DNA of 64,000 nucleotides from the NCBI RefSeq assembly GCF_000217715.1, contig NC_015666.1:1624270-1688269 (forward strand), in the 5' to 3' direction. Positions 26,158 through 33,730 of this stretch are shown in pieces; position 1 is the first letter of the stretch; the number at the start of each line of letters is the position of its first letter. The notes below the pieces were generated by a model. That model was given only the letters and a program-made list of their open reading frames with translations, made no database searches and was not told the origin of the DNA. Origin of the DNA: Halopiger xanaduensis SH-6 (lineage in GTDB: Archaea; Halobacteriota; Halobacteria; Halobacteriales; Natrialbaceae). The position numbers and the translations under genes are program-made.

Positions 26158-26826
26158 ATGAGCGATTCGAACGCTGACTCGATACAGCAGACGCTCGAGG
26201 CCCTCGAACAGCGGCTTCGAACGGGTATCGAACGCTCCCGGCTCGCCAGCACGGTACGGACCCTCGGCCGGTACGTTCGTCACTCGTGGCTGTACCGGTG
26301 GCTCACGCCGGAACCCGACCCGGAGGTGATCGTCATCGATCTCCGCGAGACCTACACCGTCGGGCCGTTCATCCGCCTGCTCGATCGAATGCTCGGACAC
26401 TGTGCGCGCGCAACACCCTCCTCGAGGACTGTCGAATTCTCACACCGCGTCGAGGATCGGTTCCGCGCACGGCCGCTCCGAGTGCTCGGCGCCGCGATCC
26501 TCGGGGGAGTCGTCTTCTCAGGACTCGTTTCCATCGTCCTCGGACAAATCGGGACTGGATGGGTCATCGGTCACGCCGTCCTCGCCGGACTGGCCGTCCT
26601 CGGACTGCGCTCGGAACGGTCCCTCGAGGACCTGACCGAAACCAGAGCGTGGGAGCTGCTCGTTGCTGCGTTCGAACCGCCGGAGCCACCAACTGAATCC
26701 GAAATAGCGACTGAGGAAGACGGATCGGTCGACGATTCGGGAACGCCCGCTCAGGACGGGCTTCCGTCGGAGAAAACACAAGGTCGGAGTTCAGATAGCA
26801 GTCAATCTTCGAGGGAGGACGTTTAA
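26158..26826 (+). CDS. Conserved haloarchaeal membrane protein, function unknown
   Basis: 222 residues: a helical amphipathic N-terminus (about 1-45), then VIVIDLRETYTVGPFIRLLD (about 57-76), two adjacent hydrophobic helices (LGAAILGGVVFSGLVSIVLG and IGHAVLAGLAVLGL, about 112-150) and a disordered acidic tail. I recognise no family with a known role. Its start 2 nt after the DUF4330 gene suggests that the two products act together, perhaps in cell-envelope assembly. Confidence 0.55.
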   Translation: MSDSNADSIQQTLEALEQRLRTGIERSRLASTVRTLGRYVRHSWLYRWLTPEPDPEVIVIDLRETYTVGPFIRLLDRMLGHCARATPSSRTVEFSHRVEDRFRARPLRVLGAAILGGVVFSGLVSIVLGQIGTGWVIGHAVLAGLAVLGLRSERSLEDLTETRAWELLVAAFEPPEPPTESEIATEEDGSVDDSGTPAQDGLPSEKTQGRSSDSSQSSREDV

Positions 26827-26901
26827 CGGGCGAATTTTCGGATAACTCTTCGATCTAGTCTCTCGTATGGACTGCGCTGAGGGAGTACGTCGACACAGAA
26901 G

Positions 26902-27801
26902 TTACGCGGTCAACAACGCGACCCCACCGCCGCCGACGATCGCCAGCCCGCCCAAGCCGAAGCAGACGATCCAAAACGGGATCCGTTCGACGACGCGCAT
27001 CAACAAGCCGATGGTCGCATATCCCACGACGGCGCTGGTTACGATCGCTAGCGCGGCAGCACTCGGACTCACGCCGGGCACACCGCCCTCAGTCACGACG
27101 GTCAAGACGCCGGCACCCAGACCTGCCGGAATCGAGAGCAGAAAGGAAAGCCGAAACGCCGACGGTGCCTGATACGAGCGAAAGAGCAGAACGCTCGTTG
27201 TCACACCAGATCGTGAGATTCCGGGCAGGATTGACAGCCCCTGAAATGCGCCGACGATCACGGCGTCCCGAAGGGTCGGCTCATTACGGTCCTCGAACGC
27301 AACAGACTCGGAGACCAACTGCAACACCCCGGTCGCGACGAGCAACGCGCCGATCGCTGCGATAAACAGCCCGCCGCTCAGTTCGTTCACGAAGTCTGCA
27401 GCGAACACGTAGAGCGGGATACCGACCAGTCCCGTCGCGAGACAGGCGACGACGACGAATGTCGTCACCGCGTTTGCACCGATAAATGCCGTCGACGGGC
27501 GCCACTCGGGAACGGCTGCAAAACTCTCTCGAATATCGTCACGATAGTACAGCGCCGACGAGAGCGTCGTTCCGACCTGCAGGAACAGCGCCAGCTGCAG
27601 TGCGTGCTCCGGCGACGTGCCGACGAGCGTCAGGAACAGCGAGAGGTTCCCCTGCGAGGAGACCGGCAGCCACTCGACGATACCCTGGACGATGCCGGCG
27701 AGAACTGCGACGAGAAATTCCCAGTTCGCGGAGGTACTCACAGGAGGGGCTACAATCGTATTCTCGAGCACGATGTTAAGCATACTCACGTTCACGACCA
27801 C
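26902..27801 (-). CDS. uppP: Undecaprenyl-diphosphatase UppP (BacA family)
   Basis: 299 residues, about eight membrane helices. The two catalytic consensus regions are present: QGIVEWLPVSSQGNLSLF (Glu and Ser-rich motif 1) and GLSILPGISRSGVTTSVLLF (PGxSRSG motif 2). UppP removes a phosphate from C55-type isoprenyl diphosphate on the outer membrane face, regenerating the lipid carrier released by polymerisation or glycan transfer; it thus serves the surface-glycan pathways in this window. Met7 at 27783 is an alternative start. It lies 2 nt beyond a short epimerase fragment on the same strand. Confidence 0.85.
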   Translation of the reverse strand: MVVNVSMLNIVLENTIVAPPVSTSANWEFLVAVLAGIVQGIVEWLPVSSQGNLSLFLTLVGTSPEHALQLALFLQVGTTLSSALYYRDDIRESFAAVPEWRPSTAFIGANAVTTFVVVACLATGLVGIPLYVFAADFVNELSGGLFIAAIGALLVATGVLQLVSESVAFEDRNEPTLRDAVIVGAFQGLSILPGISRSGVTTSVLLFRSYQAPSAFRLSFLLSIPAGLGAGVLTVVTEGGVPGVSPSAAALAIVTSAVVGYATIGLLMRVVERIPFWIVCFGLGGLAIVGGGGVALLTA

Positions 27802-27803
27802 GA

Positions 27804-27950
27804 TCAGGAGCGACGAACCAGCGGCTCGTACTCGCTGTCGTAGACGGCCTCGAGATCCTCGAGGGCAATCGTGTTGTGGCCATCACTGACGAACCCTTCG
27901 GCGAGGTGACCGCCGCTAAATCCGGCCGCATCCGTACTGAGAAGCTGCAT
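27804..27950 (-). pseudogene. N-terminal fragment of an SDR sugar epimerase
   Basis: A 48-codon frame reads MQLLSTDAAGFSGGHLAEGF and continues DGHNTIALEDLEAVYDSEYE. It matches the start of UDP-hexose epimerases (LVTGAAGFIGGHLAE... DGHxVxxLDNL) with the Gly-rich dinucleotide motif altered and the whole remaining 250 residues missing. It is too short to fold as an enzyme. It marks a lost sugar-nucleotide gene between UppP and the STT3-like gene; low possibility that the short peptide is expressed. Confidence 0.55.
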
Positions 27951-28023
27951 TGTCGTTGTACAGAGGTTTTATCGAGCGTACTTTTAGGTTGTTATTCAGC
28001 TGAATATCTCACACTGTGTTCGG

Positions 28024-30441
28024 TCAGTCGCCGACCGAAACCGATTGACCGTTCAGAACGTCGTCCTCGGAAACGGTCACCGTCTGATTCCCAACTGCGT
28101 ACTCGCCTGCGTACGGGACCGTCACCGTCCCTTGGCCGTCGTCTCCGATAGCCACGTCGCGTTCGTAGGTGATCGACTCATCGGACACCGATACCGTCGT
28201 CTCGAGGGGCACGGACGAACCCGCCTCGCCGGAGACGTCGAGCGTCGCACCGGGGACGACTGCGAACGCAGCAACGTCGTCGTCGACGAAGAGCGCCTGG
28301 TAGTGGGCGACGCCGTCAGTTTCGTTCCCGGCCGAACCGTACCGCTCGAACAACTGCGCCTGCGTACTGTCTGCCGGCACATCCCGCTCGACGTCGGTGA
28401 GGACGACGTAGCCGACGCGGCCGTCGAACCGATCGTACCAGCCGTCGGGATCTGAACCGGTGACGAAATCGACGTAATTGCTCTGTGCGTAGCCGTACCC
28501 TTGCGACTCGCCATTCACAAAGTGGTTGTACATCCGGTTGTCGCCCCACTCGCTCAGCACGTAATTCGATGGGTACTCCCGCTCGACTGATCCGGCGTGA
28601 TCGTCGATCGCCTCGAGCGCGGCAACCTGTGAGTCGTCGTACGCCACATCGGAAGTCAACCCGGGCACGTAGATCAGACTCATACCGAACACGAGTAGGA
28701 AAATTCCGACGACGTACACGGCTGCACGACCATCGGGAAGCGCGATCGACGGCTCCGATCGACCGCCGTCCGAAGCCAACGACGGTGCCCGTGCGCGATC
28801 AGCCGGTGACGGCGAGTCGCCGCGGAACGGGACGGGACGACGCGCGAGATCGACCGCGGACAGCACGTACACGAACCCGAGTCCGCCGAGGATCGCGAGC
28901 GGAATCGCGAGTTGGCTGGCAAACCGAACCTGAATCCCCGCTAGCACCAGTAGATATCCTGTGTAAGTTCCGACGAGCAACCACCCGGGTTCGTATCGTC
29001 GATAGACGAGCCAGACCACCCAGCCCAGCACGACCAGTCCGAGATAGAATCCGACGCCGAGCTGGTACAGCGGACCGAAGAACACGGCATACTCCGTCGC
29101 GAACAGCGACATTGTCTCGCTCGCTCCTTCCCGGAAGAACAGATCGTCGATACGTTGCTGCGCTGCCGCCCAGTCTTCCGGACGCAATCGGCGGAAGGCG
29201 AACAGCCCGATGGCGGCGACCACTGCTTCGACGGCCACTAACCCGCCGAGATGTACTTCCCGCCGACGCCACAGTTCACCGAGCGTGAATACGACCGTTC
29301 CCCCGGCTAGCACCATCGCAGGCGTCGCCGAGACGAAGGTCTCGTGCCATCCCCATCGGACGTTTAACGTAATCGAAATCACCGCGCCCAACGCAAGTCC
29401 AGCCAACAGCGGAAGATTCGCCTGTAGCGACGGCACGCCTTCTCGAGCATCCATCGCCGCTCGCAGGGCGATGTATCCGGCCAGCGGGAGCAAGAGCAGC
29501 GGCGAGCCGCCCCACGCGTGCGTTCCGACAGCGACGGAAATTCCGAAGGTGCAGGCGACGACCCACGTCGCGGGCGATCGAAGGTGGTCCGAAACGACAC
29601 CGCCCGTCTCGAGACGATGTTGAAGATCAACCGCAAGCCATCCGAGCGTGAGTAGCGTCACGCCGAGCCAGAAGTACTGATGCAGCTGGTGATCGATGAA
29701 TCCCAGTTCTGTGTACACTACGTGTGTGGGCGTGACAGCGAAGAGTAGCACTGATGCGATCCCGACGCGAACGTCTCGAGTGAGTAAGACGGTCAGCTTG
29801 TAGATCAACGCAGCCAGCGCAACCGACGCGACGATCGGAAGCCAGGCGGCGACGATATCCGCTGCCCACTGATCACCACCGAGTAACTCGGCAAGAAACC
29901 AGTTAGTCGCGTGAGAGGAGGGACGCGTCCATCCGGTATCGACCAAGACACCGTAATCCGTCGGTCCGGACGACTTTGCCAGCAGTCGTTCCATCCAGTA
30001 GCGGAAGAAGTACGGATCGTTCCCGGGCGAGACGACGTATCCGCGCTGGAAAACGCGGTTGTAAACGAGCATCCGCGCGGCGGCGACGACCGCCAGCGCG
30101 CCGAGTAGCGCAGACAGCGCCCGTGCGTCAATATCATATTTGAACGAAAACGAACGCTCGTCTTGTGCATCGGTTGATTCCGTGACGATTTCGTCCCCTG
30201 CAAGAACCGCTTGGACGACCGGTTCATCCGCAACGCGATATTCACCATCGTGTTTCTCGACTATCCCACGGGACACTAGCTCACCAAAGGTTCCAGAATC
30301 CAGAGCGACATCGTCGAAGGTCCACGTCTCGGCGTCCACATCGACCTCGAGAACCGCTTCGAGCACCCGTTCCCCGTCCTCATGATCCTCGAGGAACGCG
30401 GTGGTCGCGTCCGCGACGGCACTCGAGTCGTCGTCAGTCAT
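28024..30441 (-). CDS. Divergent STT3/AglB-like oligosaccharyltransferase with winged-helix-like N-terminus
   Basis: 805 residues. Residues 1-90 are soluble and resemble a winged helix (helices, then GIVEKHDGEYRVADEP as a wing). About 13 membrane helices follow (about 100-600), with the acidic pairs GNDPYFFRYW and GFIDHQLHQYF in the positions of the STT3 first-loop Asp and DxD/ExD motifs. The C-terminal soluble domain has SEWGDNRMYNHF (about residue 630) where canonical AglB has WWDYGH, and ends in a beta domain. STT3 enzymes transfer lipid-linked glycan to Asn of secreted proteins; the altered acceptor-binding motif suggests a different acceptor or sequon. A broken relative lies at 9018. Function as an oligosaccharyltransferase is inferred. 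Confidence 0.75.
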   Translation of the reverse strand: MTDDDSSAVADATTAFLEDHEDGERVLEAVLEVDVDAETWTFDDVALDSGTFGELVSRGIVEKHDGEYRVADEPVVQAVLAGDEIVTESTDAQDERSFSFKYDIDARALSALLGALAVVAAARMLVYNRVFQRGYVVSPGNDPYFFRYWMERLLAKSSGPTDYGVLVDTGWTRPSSHATNWFLAELLGGDQWAADIVAAWLPIVASVALAALIYKLTVLLTRDVRVGIASVLLFAVTPTHVVYTELGFIDHQLHQYFWLGVTLLTLGWLAVDLQHRLETGGVVSDHLRSPATWVVACTFGISVAVGTHAWGGSPLLLLPLAGYIALRAAMDAREGVPSLQANLPLLAGLALGAVISITLNVRWGWHETFVSATPAMVLAGGTVVFTLGELWRRREVHLGGLVAVEAVVAAIGLFAFRRLRPEDWAAAQQRIDDLFFREGASETMSLFATEYAVFFGPLYQLGVGFYLGLVVLGWVVWLVYRRYEPGWLLVGTYTGYLLVLAGIQVRFASQLAIPLAILGGLGFVYVLSAVDLARRPVPFRGDSPSPADRARAPSLASDGGRSEPSIALPDGRAAVYVVGIFLLVFGMSLIYVPGLTSDVAYDDSQVAALEAIDDHAGSVEREYPSNYVLSEWGDNRMYNHFVNGESQGYGYAQSNYVDFVTGSDPDGWYDRFDGRVGYVVLTDVERDVPADSTQAQLFERYGSAGNETDGVAHYQALFVDDDVAAFAVVPGATLDVSGEAGSSVPLETTVSVSDESITYERDVAIGDDGQGTVTVPYAGEYAVGNQTVTVSEDDVLNGQSVSVGD

Positions 30442-30730
30442 TGCCCGTCTGGTGAGCGCGGGACCCCATCATGTTTTCGTTCTAGAGAACTGGGTCGACG
30501 TTGCGTAAGAAGTCTCCTTCGGTGCCGTCCCGCAGATCATCAGACAAACAACTGTTGCCTTGCGACGAGATGCGAAGCCGTTCGAAGTCTACTGTATGAT
30601 GCCGACAAAGAAGACGACGAGTCGTTTCGATTGTGGACGTAATATCCTGCTGACGGCCTATCGTTTCTCGAGAATAGCACGGCTGTCGCTACGCGAGTAG
30701 CGTTCGAAAGAAAAGCGAAATACGGGAAGG
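30442..30730. other. Intergenic region between S-layer gene and STT3-like gene
   Basis: The left part should hold the promoter of the STT3-like gene (minus strand). A plus-strand frame ending VYDADKEDDESFRLWT near 30640 looks faintly coding but has no start or partner. The T-rich minus-strand run at 30700-30720 belongs to the S-layer terminator. Confidence 0.35.
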
Positions 30731-30745
30731 CCGGACGAAGTCCGG
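30731..30745 (-). terminator. Hairpin terminator of the S-layer gene
   Basis: CCGGAC and GTCCGG form a perfect 6-bp stem with a 3-nt loop, 13 nt after the S-layer stop codon. On the minus strand it is followed by TTTCGCTTTTCTTTCG (30717-30702), the pyrimidine run expected after archaeal terminators of highly expressed genes. Confidence 0.6.
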
Positions 30746-30758
30746 TAGTTAGTTAACG

Positions 30759-33146
30759 TTAGTCCTGACGGCGCAGGGCCAGCATGGCGGCTGCGAGCAG
30801 GGCGATTGCGGCGACAGCAACGCCGAAGCCGGGCGTACCGTCGCTGGACTCGCCATCATCGTCGGAGCCGCTGTCCTCGGAGCCGCTGTCCTCGGAGCCG
30901 CTGTCCTCGGAGCCGCTGTCCTCGGAGCCGCTGTCGTCAGGCGTCTCTTCAGCAACGGTCAGGGTGCCACTGGCGGATTCGTCACCAGCAGTGACGCCCC
31001 AGCTGACGTCGCCAGCTTCCGAAGTGTCGAAGTCGTAGCTCTCGCTCCACTCGTCGCCGGGCTCGAGAGTGACGTTCTCGCTGGCGACGGGTTCGTCAGC
31101 GATGTCGACACCGATCTCGACTTCCTCGGCGGCGCCACCGTCGTTGGAGACGGTCACGTCGAGCGACGCGTCGTCACCAACGGTGACTTCGCCAGGCGCG
31201 GAAGTGTCGATGTTGATGTCAGGCTGACCGGCTTCGACGAGGACTGCGTCCTGCTCGTCCTCGCCGTCAACGTCAGTGTTCTCGGCTTCGATCGTGAACT
31301 CGGTGCCCGTGTCGTACTCGCTGAAGTCGTAGGTGGCGGTGAACGTACCGTCACTGGCGACTTCAACGTCTTCGGACTCCGTGAACGTACCGGAGGCGCG
31401 AACGGACGTGTCGACTTCGCTACCGGGCGCCGCGTTGGTCGTGCCGGTGATTTCAGCGTCTTCCGAGTTCGGGACTTCCTCGTTCGCGTCGTCGAGGCTC
31501 AGTTCGCCCTCTTCGATCGTGAACTCGTTCTCGATTTCAACCTCTTCGTCCTCATCGCTGACGAAGGGGTTGTCCTCGGTCACCGTGTACGTGAGGTCGT
31601 ACGACTGGTCGGTGTCGAAGTCATCGTCTCCCTGGTACTCGAGAGCAACGACGAGGTCACCGTCGTAGTCCTCGAGACTCGTTCCGGAAACGGTGAAGTC
31701 ATCGAGGTCCAGCTCGTTATCAGCGTTCGGGCTGGGGTCCTCGATCGTCATGTTAACGCCGACATCCTGGAAGAAGGTGCTCAGCGACTGACCATCTGCA
31801 CTTGACAGATCGCCATCAGTGTGGTTGGACAGTGCACCTTCGTGGCCGAAGTTCTCGATGCTCAGGAGCAGGTGGTCGCCGTCAGCGACGGTATCGCTGT
31901 CCGTGAGCGTCGCTTCTTCGAAGTCGTCACCGGTGAGTTCGTCGTCAGCCGGTGCGATCTGCGTCGTCACGTCACCGAAGTCGGACTTCTCTTCAACCAT
32001 GAAGTAGTCCGTATCGGTTTCGCCGTCGTCGGTTACGGACGAGTTGTCCATATCAACTTCGGTACCGGCCACCATCTCGTAATCGTGAGCGGCAAGGGGA
32101 TTACCCTGGCTTGGCGACGCACTCACGTTGGTCTCTTCGATGGTGACATCATCTTCGTATGCTTCGTGAACGCTCCAGCCGTGATTCTCGCCCGTGAAGT
32201 TGTGCGAGTACGTGTTGTACTGAAGCGTAATCTCGTCGAAACCGTCATCCGAGTCGTCCGTGAACTCGACTGCGGTCTGGAAGTTGTCGTCGTCCTCGTC
32301 ACCGATCTGAACAACACCGGTGTCGGTGTAATCCATGCTCACGGTGACGTTGATGAGATCGCCTTCTTCGCCCGAAGTGTCCCCAATGAAGCTAACGTCA
32401 GCCTCATCGTCGATCACTTCGACCGATGCGTTTTCTTCAGCCAGCGAATCGGTCGTTTCGAAGTCAAACTCGTAGTCGTCAGCGTCGATGTCGGTGAAGT
32501 TGGCGGAGAACTCTTGATCCTCGCCGATGTTCTTGAGCGTCAGAACATCTTCATCATCCTCGTAGGTATCCGAATCGGCCCAACCGCCGTTGTTAACGAA
32601 GATGTCCTCGAGGTCCTCGCCGTCGAGTCCGTCAGCCGTGACGTTCAGGTGCTGGTCGGAACGGTCAGACTCGATCGAGATATCCGTCGCACCGTCTTGC
32701 TGGACGGAGCTACGGTCGAACGCGATATCGAGGCTTTCAGTCGAACCCCAGAAGACGTGGCCATCCCAGGAACTGTTGTCGTCACCGACAACATTGATGT
32801 GATAACCTCGCTCTTCCAGGTCGTCAGTCTCGATAACTGCCGAGCCAGTGTCGCTGTCTATTCGCTGTTCTTCGACGACATCAGCATCACTGTCGACTTC
32901 AGCACCCTCTCGGATCTGAACAGCGTCAGCGTCTGTGCTGAAACCGGTGAGGTTGATTTCTTGACCGAGCCATGCATCTTCGAAGCTTTCCACGTTGTCT
33001 GCGTTGTATGACGGTCCAGCGTCTGTAGGGCCGTGACTAGCTACCGCGCCGCCCGCAAACGCTGCGGACATCGCAACAACAGACAGGACCATAATCGCTG
33101 CCAGGAACACTGCGCGTCCCTTTTCGCGATATGAATTTCCGCTCAT
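30759..33146 (-). CDS. csg: S-layer glycoprotein with PGF-CTERM anchor
   Basis: 795 residues. The N-terminus is a long signal peptide (YREKGRAVFLAAIMVLSVVA, cleavage after AGGAVA). The mature chain is very acidic and beta-rich with a conserved WLGQEINLTGFS near its start, and 12 N-x-S/T sequons can be counted (for example INLT, LNVT, ANFT, HNFT, VNMT, ENVT). A low-complexity SGSED tract precedes the C-terminal TPGFGVAVAAIALLAAAMLA helix and Arg-Arg tail, the PGF-CTERM signal processed by archaeosortase A, which replaces the helix by a lipid. It should build the outer lattice and be the main acceptor of the AglB pathway next door. The gene has its own promoter, a long leader and a terminator. 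Confidence 0.92.
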   Translation of the reverse strand: MSGNSYREKGRAVFLAAIMVLSVVAMSAAFAGGAVASHGPTDAGPSYNADNVESFEDAWLGQEINLTGFSTDADAVQIREGAEVDSDADVVEEQRIDSDTGSAVIETDDLEERGYHINVVGDDNSSWDGHVFWGSTESLDIAFDRSSVQQDGATDISIESDRSDQHLNVTADGLDGEDLEDIFVNNGGWADSDTYEDDEDVLTLKNIGEDQEFSANFTDIDADDYEFDFETTDSLAEENASVEVIDDEADVSFIGDTSGEEGDLINVTVSMDYTDTGVVQIGDEDDDNFQTAVEFTDDSDDGFDEITLQYNTYSHNFTGENHGWSVHEAYEDDVTIEETNVSASPSQGNPLAAHDYEMVAGTEVDMDNSSVTDDGETDTDYFMVEEKSDFGDVTTQIAPADDELTGDDFEEATLTDSDTVADGDHLLLSIENFGHEGALSNHTDGDLSSADGQSLSTFFQDVGVNMTIEDPSPNADNELDLDDFTVSGTSLEDYDGDLVVALEYQGDDDFDTDQSYDLTYTVTEDNPFVSDEDEEVEIENEFTIEEGELSLDDANEEVPNSEDAEITGTTNAAPGSEVDTSVRASGTFTESEDVEVASDGTFTATYDFSEYDTGTEFTIEAENTDVDGEDEQDAVLVEAGQPDINIDTSAPGEVTVGDDASLDVTVSNDGGAAEEVEIGVDIADEPVASENVTLEPGDEWSESYDFDTSEAGDVSWGVTAGDESASGTLTVAEETPDDSGSEDSGSEDSGSEDSGSEDSGSDDDGESSDGTPGFGVAVAAIALLAAAMLALRRQD
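30862..30936. repeat. Five 15-bp repeats coding SGSED in the S-layer protein
   Basis: The unit GGAGCCGCTGTCCTC (plus strand) is repeated about five times with one variant at the right-hand end. It encodes five Ser/Gly/Glu/Asp pentapeptides just before the PGF-CTERM motif, in the wall-spanning stalk region. Near-identical codon choice means it can expand or contract by slippage. Confidence 0.8.
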
Positions 33147-33305
33147 GTGTTGTGTTATAGTTGTGTTATCTGCGTTTAGGTTGGTTAGCGAGCGATCAGT
33201 GGAAGACGACCGTTACCGGCATCGTTCGACACATCATCGTATGCCGACTCAGCCTTCCGGGTAGGGGTATTCGGAGGAAGAAGGGATTTCGTAATAAGCT
33301 TTCTG
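33147..33305 (-). promoter_or_regulatory. S-layer promoter and long 5' leader
   Basis: On the minus strand AGCTTATTAC (33300-33291) is a TATA-like box; with a start site about 27 nt downstream, the mRNA would carry a leader of about 120 nt before the ATG at 33146. The leader contains a direct ATAACACAACTATAACACAAC repeat-like tract just before the start codon. A structured leader is plausible for an abundant S-layer mRNA; the exact start site is inferred. Confidence 0.45.
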
Positions 33306-33730
33306 TTTAACAGGTCGGGCTGAGAATGGATTTCAGGTAGACCTTACACCTCGATAATACTGTTTTACGGCTTTCCATTGCCTTGGTAACACCGAATTAT
33401 CCTAAGTATTGTTGAAATGTTGATCTCAACGGGTGTGCTGTGCCTTGTGGACCAGTCTGATTCGACCGAAGCATCCTCAAACACCAGTGTATCAACTTCG
33501 AGCAACAGCAGGCACTTTCCAGTTGCGGCCACTTCTCCAGAAACTGCCTCGAGATCAGTGGTTCGAGAACACTCTCATCACGAAGTGAAGCGAAACCAGT
33601 GTGGTCCAAAAGCATGTAAAGCGGTCTGTTGAAGAACACGAAGGTTGTGGTCCGTCCGACTGATATTGAGAGTTAGTTTGCACTGTCTGTCGAAACTCGC
33701 AACAAAAAATGACCGCGAGTTCTGGCGAGT
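33306..33730. other. Intergenic region with degraded coding sequence
   Basis: No intact gene. On the minus strand, shifting frames give FFNRPLYMLLDHTGFASLRD (about 33640-33580) and LLEVDTLVFEDASVESDWST (about 33505-33445), which look like fragments of a decayed gene, possibly a transposase. I cannot name it. Confidence 0.3.

Noticed and set aside
30862-30936. Possible CRISPR array
   Set aside because: The 15-bp units are contiguous, have no spacers and encode SGSED in frame in the S-layer protein.
31821-33011. 396-codon plus-strand frame opposite the S-layer gene
   Set aside because: It mirrors the Asp/Glu-rich S-layer frame as Val/Arg/Phe-rich protein with no domain; the S-layer gene is certain.
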